This document shows, one piece after another, positions 56,841 through 64,000 of a DNA stretch of 64,000 nt. Made by a program: the position numbers and the translations under genes. The stretch spans positions 1-64,000 of the forward strand of contig CAZBRS010000028.1 in the NCBI GenBank assembly GCA_964494475.1. Reading direction: 5' to 3'. Numbering within the stretch: position 1 is the first letter of the stretch; the number at the start of each line of letters is the position of its first letter. The notes below the pieces were generated by a model. That model had not been told where the DNA came from, did not search any database, and saw only the letters and a list, made by a program, of their open reading frames with translations. Origin of the DNA: CAZBRS01 sp964494475 (GTDB lineage Bacteria; Myxococcota_A; UBA9042; CAZBRS01).

Positions 56841-58487
56841 AGTCGCCGCCTCGAGCCGCTTGAGGATGAACGCGATCAGGATGGCCGACAGCACCGACGT
56901 GACCACGAGCAGCGCGAACGTCTGCCACAGCTCGAGGCTCTGGTAGGGGATCGAGACCGCGCCGGCCAGCTTGTTGCCCACGGCGGTGGCCGCGAGCCAG
57001 CCGCCCTGCATGAGGCCCCGGAGCCGTGGGGGGGCCACCTTGGCCACGAAGGCCAGGCCCATGGGGCTGAGCAGCAGCTCGGCGATCGTGAGGGTCAGGT
57101 ACGTGGTGATCAGCCAGTAGGGCGAGAGCAGCACGTCGGAGACGCCGCCCCCCGGCTTCAGGGCCGCCGGGCTCTGCAGGCCCCATGCCGCAGCCACCAT
57201 CAGCAGGTAGGCGCCGCCGGCCAGCGCCATGCCGTACATGATCTTGCGGGGCGCCGAGGGCTCGTGGCCGCGGGCCGCCACGCGGGACCAGAACGCCACC
57301 ACGACCGGCGTCAGGAAGACCACGAAGATGGGGTTGAAGCTCTGGAACAGCTCGGGCGCGATGCTATTCGTCGCGTCGAAGCCCAGGAAACGCCACGCCG
57401 CGATGGCCCCGCCCGCGACGATCGCCGCGAGCCCCAGGCCGCGGGCCTTGCCCGTCGAGCCGGGCTTGACCAGGAAGACGAGCCCGATGACGGCTGCGAT
57501 GCCCGAGAGCAGCGCGGGCAGGTCGAAGAACACCTTGGTCACGCGATCGACGGCGCCCACCGTGTAGTTCTTGGCGAACCACGTGAGGGTCAGGCCGCTC
57601 TGGTGGAAGGCCATCCAGAAGAAGATGACCACGAAGAAGACCGTGATCAGGGCGCCCAGGCGCGCGCGCGTCTGCTGCGGCGTCAGGTCGTCGGCGGTGG
57701 AGGCCAGCTTGGACCGCGACCCTGCGATGTCGGCGTGGGCGTAGTGCTTCTTCAGGAGCACGAACACGGCCAGCGACACCACCACGCTGACCGCCGCGAT
57801 GGCGAAGCCCGCGTTGTACCCCGTGGCCAGGGCGTCGACATAGGCCGCCGCGAAGGCCTTGACGTCGGCGAAGCGCCCGAGCACCGCCGGGTCGACGAGC
57901 GACGTGAGCTTCGACGTGTCGGTCGCGGTGCCCGCCAGCACCTGGTGCGCGAGGCCGGGGATGCGCGCGTCGTAGGCGAAGCCGGCGCGGGTCAGCATGT
58001 AATCGCGGATGCCGGTGGCCGCGTAGGGCGAGAAGAACGCGCCCACGTTGATGCCCATGTAGAAGATGTTGAACGCGGCCCCCTGCAGGGCCTTGAAGGG
58101 CTCCTTCTCGTACAGGTTGCCGAGCAGCACCACCAGGTTGCCCTTGAAGAAGCCCGTGCCGAGGGCCACCACCAGCAACGACGCGTACACCAGCGTGAGC
58201 CGGTCGAAGGGCACCGACATGAGCACGTAGCCGAGCAGCATGAAGAACAACCCGGCCAATACCACGCGCGCGTAGCCGATGCGGTCGGCCAGCCAGCCGC
58301 CGAAGAGCGGCAGGAAGTACACGGCGAACAGGAAGTTGCCGTAGATGCTGCCCACCTCCTGCTCGGCCAGGCCGAAGCGCGCCTCGAGGAAGAGGGCGAA
58401 GATGGACAGCATCGTGTAGTAGCCGAACCGCTCGCCCATGTTCGACAGGAACAGGACGGCCAGGCCCTTGGGGTGGCCTTTCAGCAT
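56835..58487 (-). CDS. POT/PTR-family proton-dependent oligopeptide transporter
   Basis: 550 residues with about 14 predicted helices, as expected for bacterial POTs. The signature E-R-F-G-Y-Y is in helix 1 (N-M-G-E-R-F-G-Y-Y, residues about 16-24), followed by G-G-W-L-A-D-R-I-G-Y, the PTR2 region G-T-G-F-F-K-G-N, and F-N-I-F-Y-M-G-I-N-V-G-A-F-F-S-P. W-M-A-F-H-Q-S-G in the C-terminal bundle corresponds to the conserved F-x-Q-x-x-S segment. An enlarged loop (about 170-215) follows the N-terminal bundle. It imports di- or tripeptides. The 5' end overlaps the upstream M24 peptidase gene by 7 nt, suggesting coupled peptide uptake and hydrolysis. Confidence 0.92.
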   Translation of the reverse strand: MLKGHPKGLAVLFLSNMGERFGYYTMLSIFALFLEARFGLAEQEVGSIYGNFLFAVYFLPLFGGWLADRIGYARVVLAGLFFMLLGYVLMSVPFDRLTLVYASLLVVALGTGFFKGNLVVLLGNLYEKEPFKALQGAAFNIFYMGINVGAFFSPYAATGIRDYMLTRAGFAYDARIPGLAHQVLAGTATDTSKLTSLVDPAVLGRFADVKAFAAAYVDALATGYNAGFAIAAVSVVVSLAVFVLLKKHYAHADIAGSRSKLASTADDLTPQQTRARLGALITVFFVVIFFWMAFHQSGLTLTWFAKNYTVGAVDRVTKVFFDLPALLSGIAAVIGLVFLVKPGSTGKARGLGLAAIVAGGAIAAWRFLGFDATNSIAPELFQSFNPIFVVFLTPVVVAFWSRVAARGHEPSAPRKIMYGMALAGGAYLLMVAAAWGLQSPAALKPGGGVSDVLLSPYWLITTYLTLTIAELLLSPMGLAFVAKVAPPRLRGLMQGGWLAATAVGNKLAGAVSIPYQSLELWQTFALLVVTSVLSAILIAFILKRLEAATS

Positions 58488-59665
58488 GGGATCCTCACGA
58501 GTTCGCGCTGGATTTCACCCGTCACCTCGGCCACGCCGTCGTGCCGGATGAACACGTTGATCTCGGTGCGCACGCCGAGCTCGCCGGGCAGGTAGATGCC
58601 CGGCTCGATGGAGCAGCAGATGCCGGGCACGAGCCGGCGCGAGTCGCGGGTCTCGAGGTGGTCGAGGTTGACCCCGTTGCCGTGCACCTCGCGGCCGATG
58701 GAGTGGCCCGTGCGGTGCACGAAGTACGGGCCGTAGCCCCCCTGCTCGATCACGGCGCGGCAGGCGTCGTCGACCTCCCAGCCGGCGCAGCCCTGGCCGC
58801 TCTGGAAGCGGGACTGCACGAAGACCACCGCGGCGTCGCGGGCCTTCATGATGAGGTCGAAGAGCGCCACCTGCCGGGGCGACGGCGCGTCTCCCACGTA
58901 GCCGCACCACGTGATGTCGTAGTAGATGCCGTCGGGGCGGTCGAAGCGCGCCCACAGGTCGATGAGCACGGCGTCGCCGGGCCGGATGGGGCGCGAGTTC
59001 TCGGCGGTGGGCTCGAAGTGCGGATCGGCCGCGTGGTCGTTCACCGCCACGATCGGCTCGCCGCCGTCGCACGTCATCTTGTGCTCGGTGAAGCGATCGA
59101 CGATCCACCGGCGCATGCCGACCTCGTCGCACGGGTGCCCGGCCCGGAGCCGCAGCGCGATCTCGTCGAACGCGGCCCGCCGGATGCCGTCGATGACCAC
59201 GCCAGCGTCCTTGTGCAGCGCATAGCCCCGGTCGTCGATGACGGCCTCGAGCGTCTGCACCAGGTCGGCGCTCGACATCACGCGCACGCCGAACGAGCGC
59301 ACCAGCTCGATCGTGCCCCCGTCGACCAGCGACACGTAGGGGATGTCGGCGTCGGGAGAATACTGCATGGCCACCTTGAGACCCGGACGCAGGAACTGCG
59401 CCAGCGCCGCCTTCAACTCGGTGAGGCCGCGGTACACGATCTTGACGCCCGGCGCCGCGTCGATGCGGTTCTCCTCGACCGCGGAGCAGACCTTGACGGG
59501 CTCGCCCTCACGGGGAATCCACGCGAACCAGCGCCGCATGGTGTGCCGGTTGCCGTCGACGCCCAGCACGCGGTAGGCGATGGGATCCCGGTTGTGGAAG
59601 TCGTAGAACAGCCAGCCGTCGAGCCCGTGCTCGGCGAGCAGGGCCTGGGTGCGCGCGAGATCCAT
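58481..59665 (-). CDS. M24-family metallopeptidase (Xaa-Pro dipeptidase-like)
   Basis: 394 residues: an N-terminal creatinase-like domain (M-D-L-A-R-T-Q-A-L-L-A-E-H-G-L-D-G-W-L) and a C-terminal pita-bread domain. Metal ligands expected for M24B are visible: the first Asp in V-L-I-D-L-W-A-R, the second in Y-Y-D-I-T-W, His in H-R-T-G-H-S-I-G, Glu in C-S-I-E-P-G-I-Y-L-P and the last Glu in G-V-R-T-E-I-N-V. There is no signal peptide, so it is cytosolic. Peptides brought in by the overlapping POT transporter gene are obvious substrates; strict proline specificity is not provable. Confidence 0.9.
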   Translation of the reverse strand: MDLARTQALLAEHGLDGWLFYDFHNRDPIAYRVLGVDGNRHTMRRWFAWIPREGEPVKVCSAVEENRIDAAPGVKIVYRGLTELKAALAQFLRPGLKVAMQYSPDADIPYVSLVDGGTIELVRSFGVRVMSSADLVQTLEAVIDDRGYALHKDAGVVIDGIRRAAFDEIALRLRAGHPCDEVGMRRWIVDRFTEHKMTCDGGEPIVAVNDHAADPHFEPTAENSRPIRPGDAVLIDLWARFDRPDGIYYDITWCGYVGDAPSPRQVALFDLIMKARDAAVVFVQSRFQSGQGCAGWEVDDACRAVIEQGGYGPYFVHRTGHSIGREVHGNGVNLDHLETRDSRRLVPGICCSIEPGIYLPGELGVRTEINVFIRHDGVAEVTGEIQRELVRIPC

Positions 59666-59736
59666 GCATCCCTCGTGAGGTCGTGGATGCGCGGGACGGT
59701 ATCACATCGGCGCTGAAAACACGATCGAGAGGAAGC

Positions 59737-60477
59737 CTAGACGTACCAGACGCGCAGGCCCGTGGACGGGTACCAGTTGGGGGCATCGGAGAGCTTCTCG
59801 CCGTCGAAGATGTCGACGTGGCCGGTTCCGGAGTAGCCGAAGATCTTGTCGAAGAAGACGATGCCCTTCTTGCCGCTGATGATGGGGCGGATGTCCTTGT
59901 CGAACGCTGCCTGGAACGCCTCACCGTCCTTGTAGCGCCCGCTCGCGGGCCACTTCTGGCTCGGGTTCCCCAGCGTCGAACCCACGTACGTGGCGATCTC
60001 GCTGGCGGCCAGCAGGTAGTACCACTTCTGCTTCTTCGCGTAGATCACGCGGTTTCGCGGGATGCCGGCCGCCACGGCCTTGGCGGGCGTGATCATGTAG
60101 GCGCCGCCCAGCTTGTTGAGCATGGCCGAGAGGCGGATGGCGCAGGTGTTGCCGTACTGGTTCGGATCCCAGCCTGCGGCCTCCTGCACGTCTCCGCTCG
60201 ACGTGTTCTGGCTCGCGTCGTCCTGGTAGTTGTGCGGGTGGGCCGCCCACATCTCCTCGATGGAGAGCCCGGCCAACTGCCCCTTCTGCTTGGCGGCGGC
60301 CTTCTTCTGCTCGGGCGTCATCGGGACCGGGGGCCGCAACAGGTCGCGGCCGCCCGCGTAGTCCATGCCGCGCGCCTGACCGCGCACCTGGCCCGCAACC
60401 GAAGGCTGGGCCGGCTGGGGCTGCGGGCGGGGGGTTACCACCGGGGTCTGGATCGGCTGGCGCTGAGGACCGGGCAT
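59737..60477 (-). CDS. Tae4-like peptidoglycan amidase toxin with secretion-type N-terminus
   Basis: 246 residues. From about 80 on it matches the Tae4 family of type VI amidase effectors (NlpC/P60-like cysteine peptidases cutting the gamma-D-Glu-mDAP bond): M-W-A-A-H-P-H, the catalytic Cys in G-N-T-C-A-I-R-L-S (Cys112), W-P-A-S-G-R-Y and the catalytic His in G-T-G-H-V-D-I-F-D-G (His220). The N-terminus is Pro/Gln-rich and carries G-M-D-Y-A-G-G-R-D-L-L-R-P-P (37-50), similar to a segment seen in toxins of extracellular contractile injection systems. There is no signal peptide. The ATG at 60477 follows GGGAGG. No Tai4-like immunity gene or secretion apparatus lies nearby. Confidence 0.8.
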   Translation of the reverse strand: MPGPQRQPIQTPVVTPRPQPQPAQPSVAGQVRGQARGMDYAGGRDLLRPPVPMTPEQKKAAAKQKGQLAGLSIEEMWAAHPHNYQDDASQNTSSGDVQEAAGWDPNQYGNTCAIRLSAMLNKLGGAYMITPAKAVAAGIPRNRVIYAKKQKWYYLLAASEIATYVGSTLGNPSQKWPASGRYKDGEAFQAAFDKDIRPIISGKKGIVFFDKIFGYSGTGHVDIFDGEKLSDAPNWYPSTGLRVWYV

Positions 60478-60630
60478 GGAGGCCTCCCTGAAGGACGCGC
60501 AGATCGTCCGCGATTCACGCGCCGGCGTCAAGGTGCAGCGGCGGACCGACGCGTCGGCCCTCCCGAGTCCGCGCGTAGACGCGACCCACCGATTCGGGTA
60601 GGGTTCGCGTCATCCAGGATGGAGGCCCGC

Positions 60631-62268
60631 ATGGTCGCGCGCTCGTTGCTGCCCGGCGTGCTCCTGATCGCCCTCGTGGCGTGCGGCGCAAGCTCCGGAG
60701 AGGCCGACTCCACGCTCGACGTCGCTGCGGACACGGTCGACGCCCCTGCCCCGCCCGACCCGAGCGAGGTCGTGGGGAGCGACGTCGAGGGGGACGCGCC
60801 CGCGACCACGACGCCGGGCGGACTGCCGCTGGCCCTGCCCTTCGTCTACGAGCGCGCCGCGGACGGCGTGCCCCTCACCGACGCCGAGATCACCGACTTC
60901 ACGGCACGCGTCACGGGCTTCTGGAAGCAGATCGACTACTTCACGTGGGCGGCCGAGACCAGCGCGGGCATGGACGCCTCGACCGGCGTGCCCGACTACC
61001 TGATCTGGTGGCACGACGTGGTCGCCGAGAAGGCCGGCGACACCGTCACGTTCATGGCCAGCGCGGCCGACGGCGGCAGCCACAACAACGCCAAGCCCAC
61101 GGCGGTGGTGCTGGCCGCGGCGCTGGCGGGACACCTGCAGGGCGGCGACGAGCCCATGCGCTACCTCACGGAGCAATACACGAAGTCCTTCACCGCGTGC
61201 ATGAAGGGCTTCGTCTTCGACGCGAACGACCCGGTCGACTGGCTGATGGCGCGCAACCTGACCGGCGCCGCGCACGCGTTCACGCTGCCCTCGGGCAAGA
61301 AGAAGGCCGTCGACTACGCGGAGTGGTTCTTTCCTTACGAAGGCTGGAACGCCGACCGCTTCCGCTACGAGCACAACCCTACCTGGGGCGACATCTGGGT
61401 CACGAACAAACGCTCGAAGGACGACCTGCCCTACTGGTTCCGCGTGGCAGCGTGGCTGCCCTACGTAATCGAGCTTTCCCCCGACGAGGGCGTGCGCGCG
61501 GCCGCCGCCGAGGCGCTCGACCTGCTCGAGAAGAACGCCCGCGACATCGTGGACCACGACTACACCATCCGCACCAAGGACGCGAACGGGACGGTCTTCG
61601 TGCCCGAGGACCAGGACCTCGCGAGCTTCACGTGGTACACGTCGATCTTCCCCGACGCCGAGTGCGACGCCCGCCTGGGCAGCGCCCTGCTCGGCTACGG
61701 CGAGCCGCTGGACAACCAGTGCGGCACGGGCCAGGGCAGCAAGTACGACACCATCGCGGGGGCGGGCAACTACTTCAACTACCCCATCATCGGTTACTTC
61801 CACCAGGCGGCCGCGCTGCTCGCGTTGACCCGTGGGCAGCCCGAGGTGGCGCGACAACTGGTCGAAGGGCTGGCCCTGCGCCTCGAACGTTATCGCGATC
61901 CAGCCAGCAAGGAGCCCGGCAGCGTCGAAGCCAGTTGGGGCACCGACACGGCCCTGTTCATGACGCGCGCGGCCGTGGTCGGCCTGCCCCTGACGGACGC
62001 CGAGGCGCGCGACCTGCAGGCCGCCCACCTGCGCTCCCTCGAGCACTACGAGGCCTTCCCGAACTGGGATCTGTGGGCCCCGACGGTGCCCGCCGGTCGC
62101 TACAGCTTCCGCGACGGGTATCACCCCAAGGGGGTGCCCCAGGCCTTCGACATCGAGGACTTCACGACGCTGCTCGAGTATTGCTGGTCACCGTTCAAGA
62201 ACCCGTCCGGCGCGCGCTTCGTCGACTGCGCCGTGGTCACCGACCCGCAACGCTGGGGGACCCCATGA
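60631..62268 (+). CDS. Large lipoprotein with helical domain, unknown
   Basis: 545 residues. The ATG at 60631 is preferred (GGAGG five bases before it) over one at 60619. The signal ends A-L-V-A-C (Cys18), with an Asp/Pro linker to about residue 65. The mature domain is Trp/Tyr-rich and largely helical, with repeated L-T-D-A-E and alternating helical hairpins (for example P-D-Y-L-I-W-W-H-D-V; A-G-N-Y-F-N-Y-P-I-I-G-Y-F-H-Q-A-A), reminiscent of alpha/alpha-toroid glycan lyases or hydrolases, but I cannot name a family. It overlaps the next lipoprotein gene by 4 nt. Confidence 0.7.
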   Translation: MVARSLLPGVLLIALVACGASSGEADSTLDVAADTVDAPAPPDPSEVVGSDVEGDAPATTTPGGLPLALPFVYERAADGVPLTDAEITDFTARVTGFWKQIDYFTWAAETSAGMDASTGVPDYLIWWHDVVAEKAGDTVTFMASAADGGSHNNAKPTAVVLAAALAGHLQGGDEPMRYLTEQYTKSFTACMKGFVFDANDPVDWLMARNLTGAAHAFTLPSGKKKAVDYAEWFFPYEGWNADRFRYEHNPTWGDIWVTNKRSKDDLPYWFRVAAWLPYVIELSPDEGVRAAAAEALDLLEKNARDIVDHDYTIRTKDANGTVFVPEDQDLASFTWYTSIFPDAECDARLGSALLGYGEPLDNQCGTGQGSKYDTIAGAGNYFNYPIIGYFHQAAALLALTRGQPEVARQLVEGLALRLERYRDPASKEPGSVEASWGTDTALFMTRAAVVGLPLTDAEARDLQAAHLRSLEHYEAFPNWDLWAPTVPAGRYSFRDGYHPKGVPQAFDIEDFTTLLEYCWSPFKNPSGARFVDCAVVTDPQRWGTP

Positions 62269-63371
62269 AGAGGCTCCTCGCCCTGCTCGCCCTCGGCCTG
62301 GTCGGATGCGCCGCCTCCGAGGTGATGCGCGGCGACGACACGACCGCGCCGCCGGCCGATACGGGCGCCGATCATGGAGGACTCCGCCCCGACGCCGCCG
62401 ACACGCTCCCGGAGCCGAACGACACACCCGTCGTCCCGCCCGACGCGGAGGACGACCAGCCCGTCGCAGGTTGCGGCGATCACGCCTGCAAAGGCGACGA
62501 GAGCTGCGCCACGTGCCCCGCCGACTGTGGTGCCTGCGCGGCCGGCTGCGGCAACGCGGCGTGCACCGGCTTCGAGACGTGCGCGACCTGCCCCATGGAC
62601 TGCGGGCCGTGCGTGGCCGACGGCGACGATCCGGCCATGCCCGACACCGACCTGCCCCGCGACACGGACGCCGATCCGCACCTCGACGGAGGCGACACGG
62701 CGGCCGAATGCGGCGACCACGCGTGCACGGGCAAAGAAGGCTGCGTGTCCTGCCCCGAAGACTGCGGCCCTTGCTCCGAGTGCGGCGACAACGCCTGCGG
62801 CCCCGACGAGAACTGCACGGTCTGTCCCGCCGACTGCGACGACTGCGAGGTCTCGACGGGCTGCTGGTCCAGCGACCTGCCCGGCTGCGGCGGCTGCACC
62901 TGCGAGGCCTGCGTGTGCGCCGACGACCCCTACTGCTGCATCGTGAAGTGGGACAACTCGTGCGTCGACGAGTGCGAGGAGGCGTGCGGCGGGTGCTACG
63001 TGCTCGAGACGTGCGGCAACGGCTGGTGCGACGGCGTCGAGACCTGCACGCTCTGCCCCGAGGACTGCGGCCCCTGCAACAACCCCGGCTGCCGCATCCA
63101 CGAGGGCAGCGGGTGCGCGGGCTGCCTGTGCGAAGACGCCGTGTGCGCCTCCGACGTCGTCTGCTGTGTGGGCGACTGGGACAAGTACTGCGTGCAGGCC
63201 TGCGCCGACGCGGGCTTCTGCGCCTCCGACGGCTGCCACGCCACGCCCATCCCCGGCTGCAACGGCTGCCCTTGCCAGTCAACGGTGTGCGCCGACGACC
63301 CGCTGTGCTGCGACGACGCGTGGGACGGCTGGTGCGTCGACGCGTGCATCGACGTCGGCGGGTGCGATTAG
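62265..63371 (+). CDS. Cys-rich lipoprotein with C-C-x3-W-D-x2-C-V repeats
   Basis: 368 residues. The signal ends L-V-G-C (Cys15), with an acidic/Pro linker. There are two repeat types: C-G-D-H-A-C-x-G-x-E-x-C-x-x-C-P-x-D-C-G-x-C (about five copies), and three copies of C-A-x-D-x-x-C-C-x-x-x-W-D-x-x-C-V-x-x-C in the second half (Y-C-C-I-V-K-W-D, V-C-C-V-G-D-W-D, L-C-C-D-D-A-W-D). Both are characteristic of Myxococcota surface proteins and imply many disulfides. It is translationally coupled to the upstream lipoprotein. The stop TTAG overlaps the stop of the convergent FMN-binding gene. Confidence 0.8.
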   Translation: MKRLLALLALGLVGCAASEVMRGDDTTAPPADTGADHGGLRPDAADTLPEPNDTPVVPPDAEDDQPVAGCGDHACKGDESCATCPADCGACAAGCGNAACTGFETCATCPMDCGPCVADGDDPAMPDTDLPRDTDADPHLDGGDTAAECGDHACTGKEGCVSCPEDCGPCSECGDNACGPDENCTVCPADCDDCEVSTGCWSSDLPGCGGCTCEACVCADDPYCCIVKWDNSCVDECEEACGGCYVLETCGNGWCDGVETCTLCPEDCGPCNNPGCRIHEGSGCAGCLCEDAVCASDVVCCVGDWDKYCVQACADAGFCASDGCHATPIPGCNGCPCQSTVCADDPLCCDDAWDGWCVDACIDVGGCD

Positions 63372-63763
63372 GGACGCGAGGGCGGCGACGTCAACGCTCT
63401 GTGGGTGGCCAGCAGGATTGCGTTCGACGAGCACGTGGCGCCCGTGACCGCCTCGACCTCGAGCGACTGCGCCCTGACGATGGCCTCGCCGAGGACCAGG
63501 GCCTTCTTCGAGTAGGGATCGGGCAGGTTGTTGGCGGCCTCCAGGCGGGTCAGGCGCCCCCCGGCCACCGTGGCCTCCACGGTCGTGTGGTACAGGCCGT
63601 AGCCGTGGCCCGCCCGGTACGTGCCGTCGGCCACCTTCGCCACCTCGAGCGGCGCGATCTCGACGTGCTTCAGGGCCACCACGGCCAGGATGTGCCACGT
63701 GGCGATCGCGACGCCCGCGATCCCCACGACCAGCCCCGCGATCCACCAGCGCTTACCGGCCAC
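63368..63763 (-). CDS. FMN-binding domain membrane protein
   Basis: 131 residues. One N-terminal transmembrane helix is followed by an extracytoplasmic FMN-binding domain of the NqrC/RnfG type: D-G-T-Y-R-A-G-H-G-Y, T-T-V-E-A-T-V-A-G-G-R-L-T-R-L, and the flavinylation-type motif V-T-G-A-T-C-S-S (consensus S/T-G-A-T), whose Thr can receive FMN covalently from an ApbE-type transferase. It is short, a bare FMN-binding module, as found in extracytosolic electron-transfer chains. The GTG at 63763 follows GGGAGG. It lies 12 bp downstream of the partial gene at the right edge. Confidence 0.85.
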   Translation of the reverse strand: MAGKRWWIAGLVVGIAGVAIATWHILAVVALKHVEIAPLEVAKVADGTYRAGHGYGLYHTTVEATVAGGRLTRLEAANNLPDPYSKKALVLGEAIVRAQSLEVEAVTGATCSSNAILLATHRALTSPPSRP

Positions 63764-63775
63764 GTCGACCTCCCA

Positions 63776-64000
63776 TCAGGGGGGAAACCCCATGCGGTCG
63801 CGCACTCTACGGTACTCGGCGGTCCGCACGCCAGCCTCATCTCGCACGACCAGCGCCGGAAGCTCCTCGAGCACGACGGGCACCCCCGCTGCCACGAACG
63901 CGAACAGCGCTATCAGGGGCGGCTTCCCGGCGCGGGGCACGACCTCCTGCACGCGCCAGGGCCGCAACCCCGCCGCCGGACCCGCTGCCAGCACCCGGGC
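63776..64000 (-). CDS. Unidentified protein, C-terminal fragment (partial)
   Basis: The open frame runs off the right edge; about 75 C-terminal residues are visible, ending R-V-R-D-R-M-G-F-P-P. A hydrophobic stretch (P-L-I-A-L-F-A-F-V-A-A-G-V-P-V-V-L) is followed by a charged tail. No domain is recognisable from this fragment. Close spacing to the FMN-binding gene suggests a shared transcript. Confidence 0.5.
   Translation of the reverse strand, partial: ARVLAAGPAAGLRPWRVQEVVPRAGKPPLIALFAFVAAGVPVVLEELPALVVRDEAGVRTAEYRRVRDRMGFPP

Overview
The window is 64 kb of very GC-rich DNA packed almost end to end with genes. It carries about fifty protein genes, no rRNA or tRNA that I can see, no CRISPR array and no insertion-sequence transposase. 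No stretch over 300 bases lacks a gene. The composition, and an exceptional load of lipoproteins (at least twelve) with Asp/Pro-rich linkers, Cys-rich G-R-x-C-G-x-D-G-C repeats, D-x-D-N-D-x-D-G calcium-type repeats and a MYXO-CTERM-like tail, point to an uncultured member of the Myxococcota or a related former deltaproteobacterial lineage. It is a draft assembly with four 100-N gaps. Two of them (22090-22189 and 24384-24483) are flanked by identical 55-bp copies and look like unclosed contig overlaps, not missing sequence.

Layout. 1-3844: the end of a ModE-type regulator, a secreted protein, a SemiSWEET sugar transporter, a YYGPxP-repeat lipoprotein followed directly by a radical SAM/SPASM enzyme, and a PemK/MazF toxin-antitoxin pair. 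3849-14856, all leftward: a Cys/Asp-rich lipoprotein, a carboxymuconolactone decarboxylase-like protein with urocanate hydratase, a cNMP-binding/SAM-hydrolase/MiaB operon, then a membrane glycosyltransferase, lipoprotein, PgsA and lytic transglycosylase operon. 14893-28318: an aldo/keto reductase, a 1333-residue Cys-rich lipoprotein with a glycosidase-like domain, a penicillin-acylase lipoprotein, DUF819 and DUF3788 proteins, and a second giant Cys/Gly-rich lipoprotein. 28537-35854: a TetR-controlled efflux operon whose RND pump is fused to its TolC-like outer-membrane channel. 35955-39015: an NFACT/RqcH-like protein, MoaC and an SMP-30-like lipoprotein.

39222-46544 is the most striking block. 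A Tat-type four-cluster ferredoxin is followed by one polypeptide joining an NrfD-type quinol-oxidising membrane protein, a tetraheme c3-like module and an octaheme tetrathionate-reductase-like module, with 14 CxxCH motifs in total. Next come a PhnD-like binding lipoprotein, a HAMP-GGDEF diguanylate cyclase and a small membrane protein. The simplest reading is an extracytoplasmic electron-transfer or anion-reducing complex with a dedicated ligand sensor that makes c-di-GMP.

46504-54421 is a leftward operon with a LolCDE/MacB-like ABC exporter, a LolA-like periplasmic protein, a predicted outer-membrane barrel and a DUF2079 membrane protein. That suggests envelope lipid or lipoprotein trafficking. 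54478-63371 has a second GT-C membrane protein, ThiD, a POT peptide transporter with an M24 peptidase, an orphan Tae4-like amidase toxin and two more lipoproteins. The right edge has an FMN-binding protein and an unidentified partial gene.

A recurring theme is short palindromic elements of at least four unrelated families lying in frame inside coding sequences. They occur repeatedly at the N-terminus of exported proteins (34626, 35255 and the gene starting at 49484), at the C-terminus of the SAM hydrolase, and between convergent genes. Several convergent gene pairs share overlapping stop codons, leaving no room for ordinary terminators.
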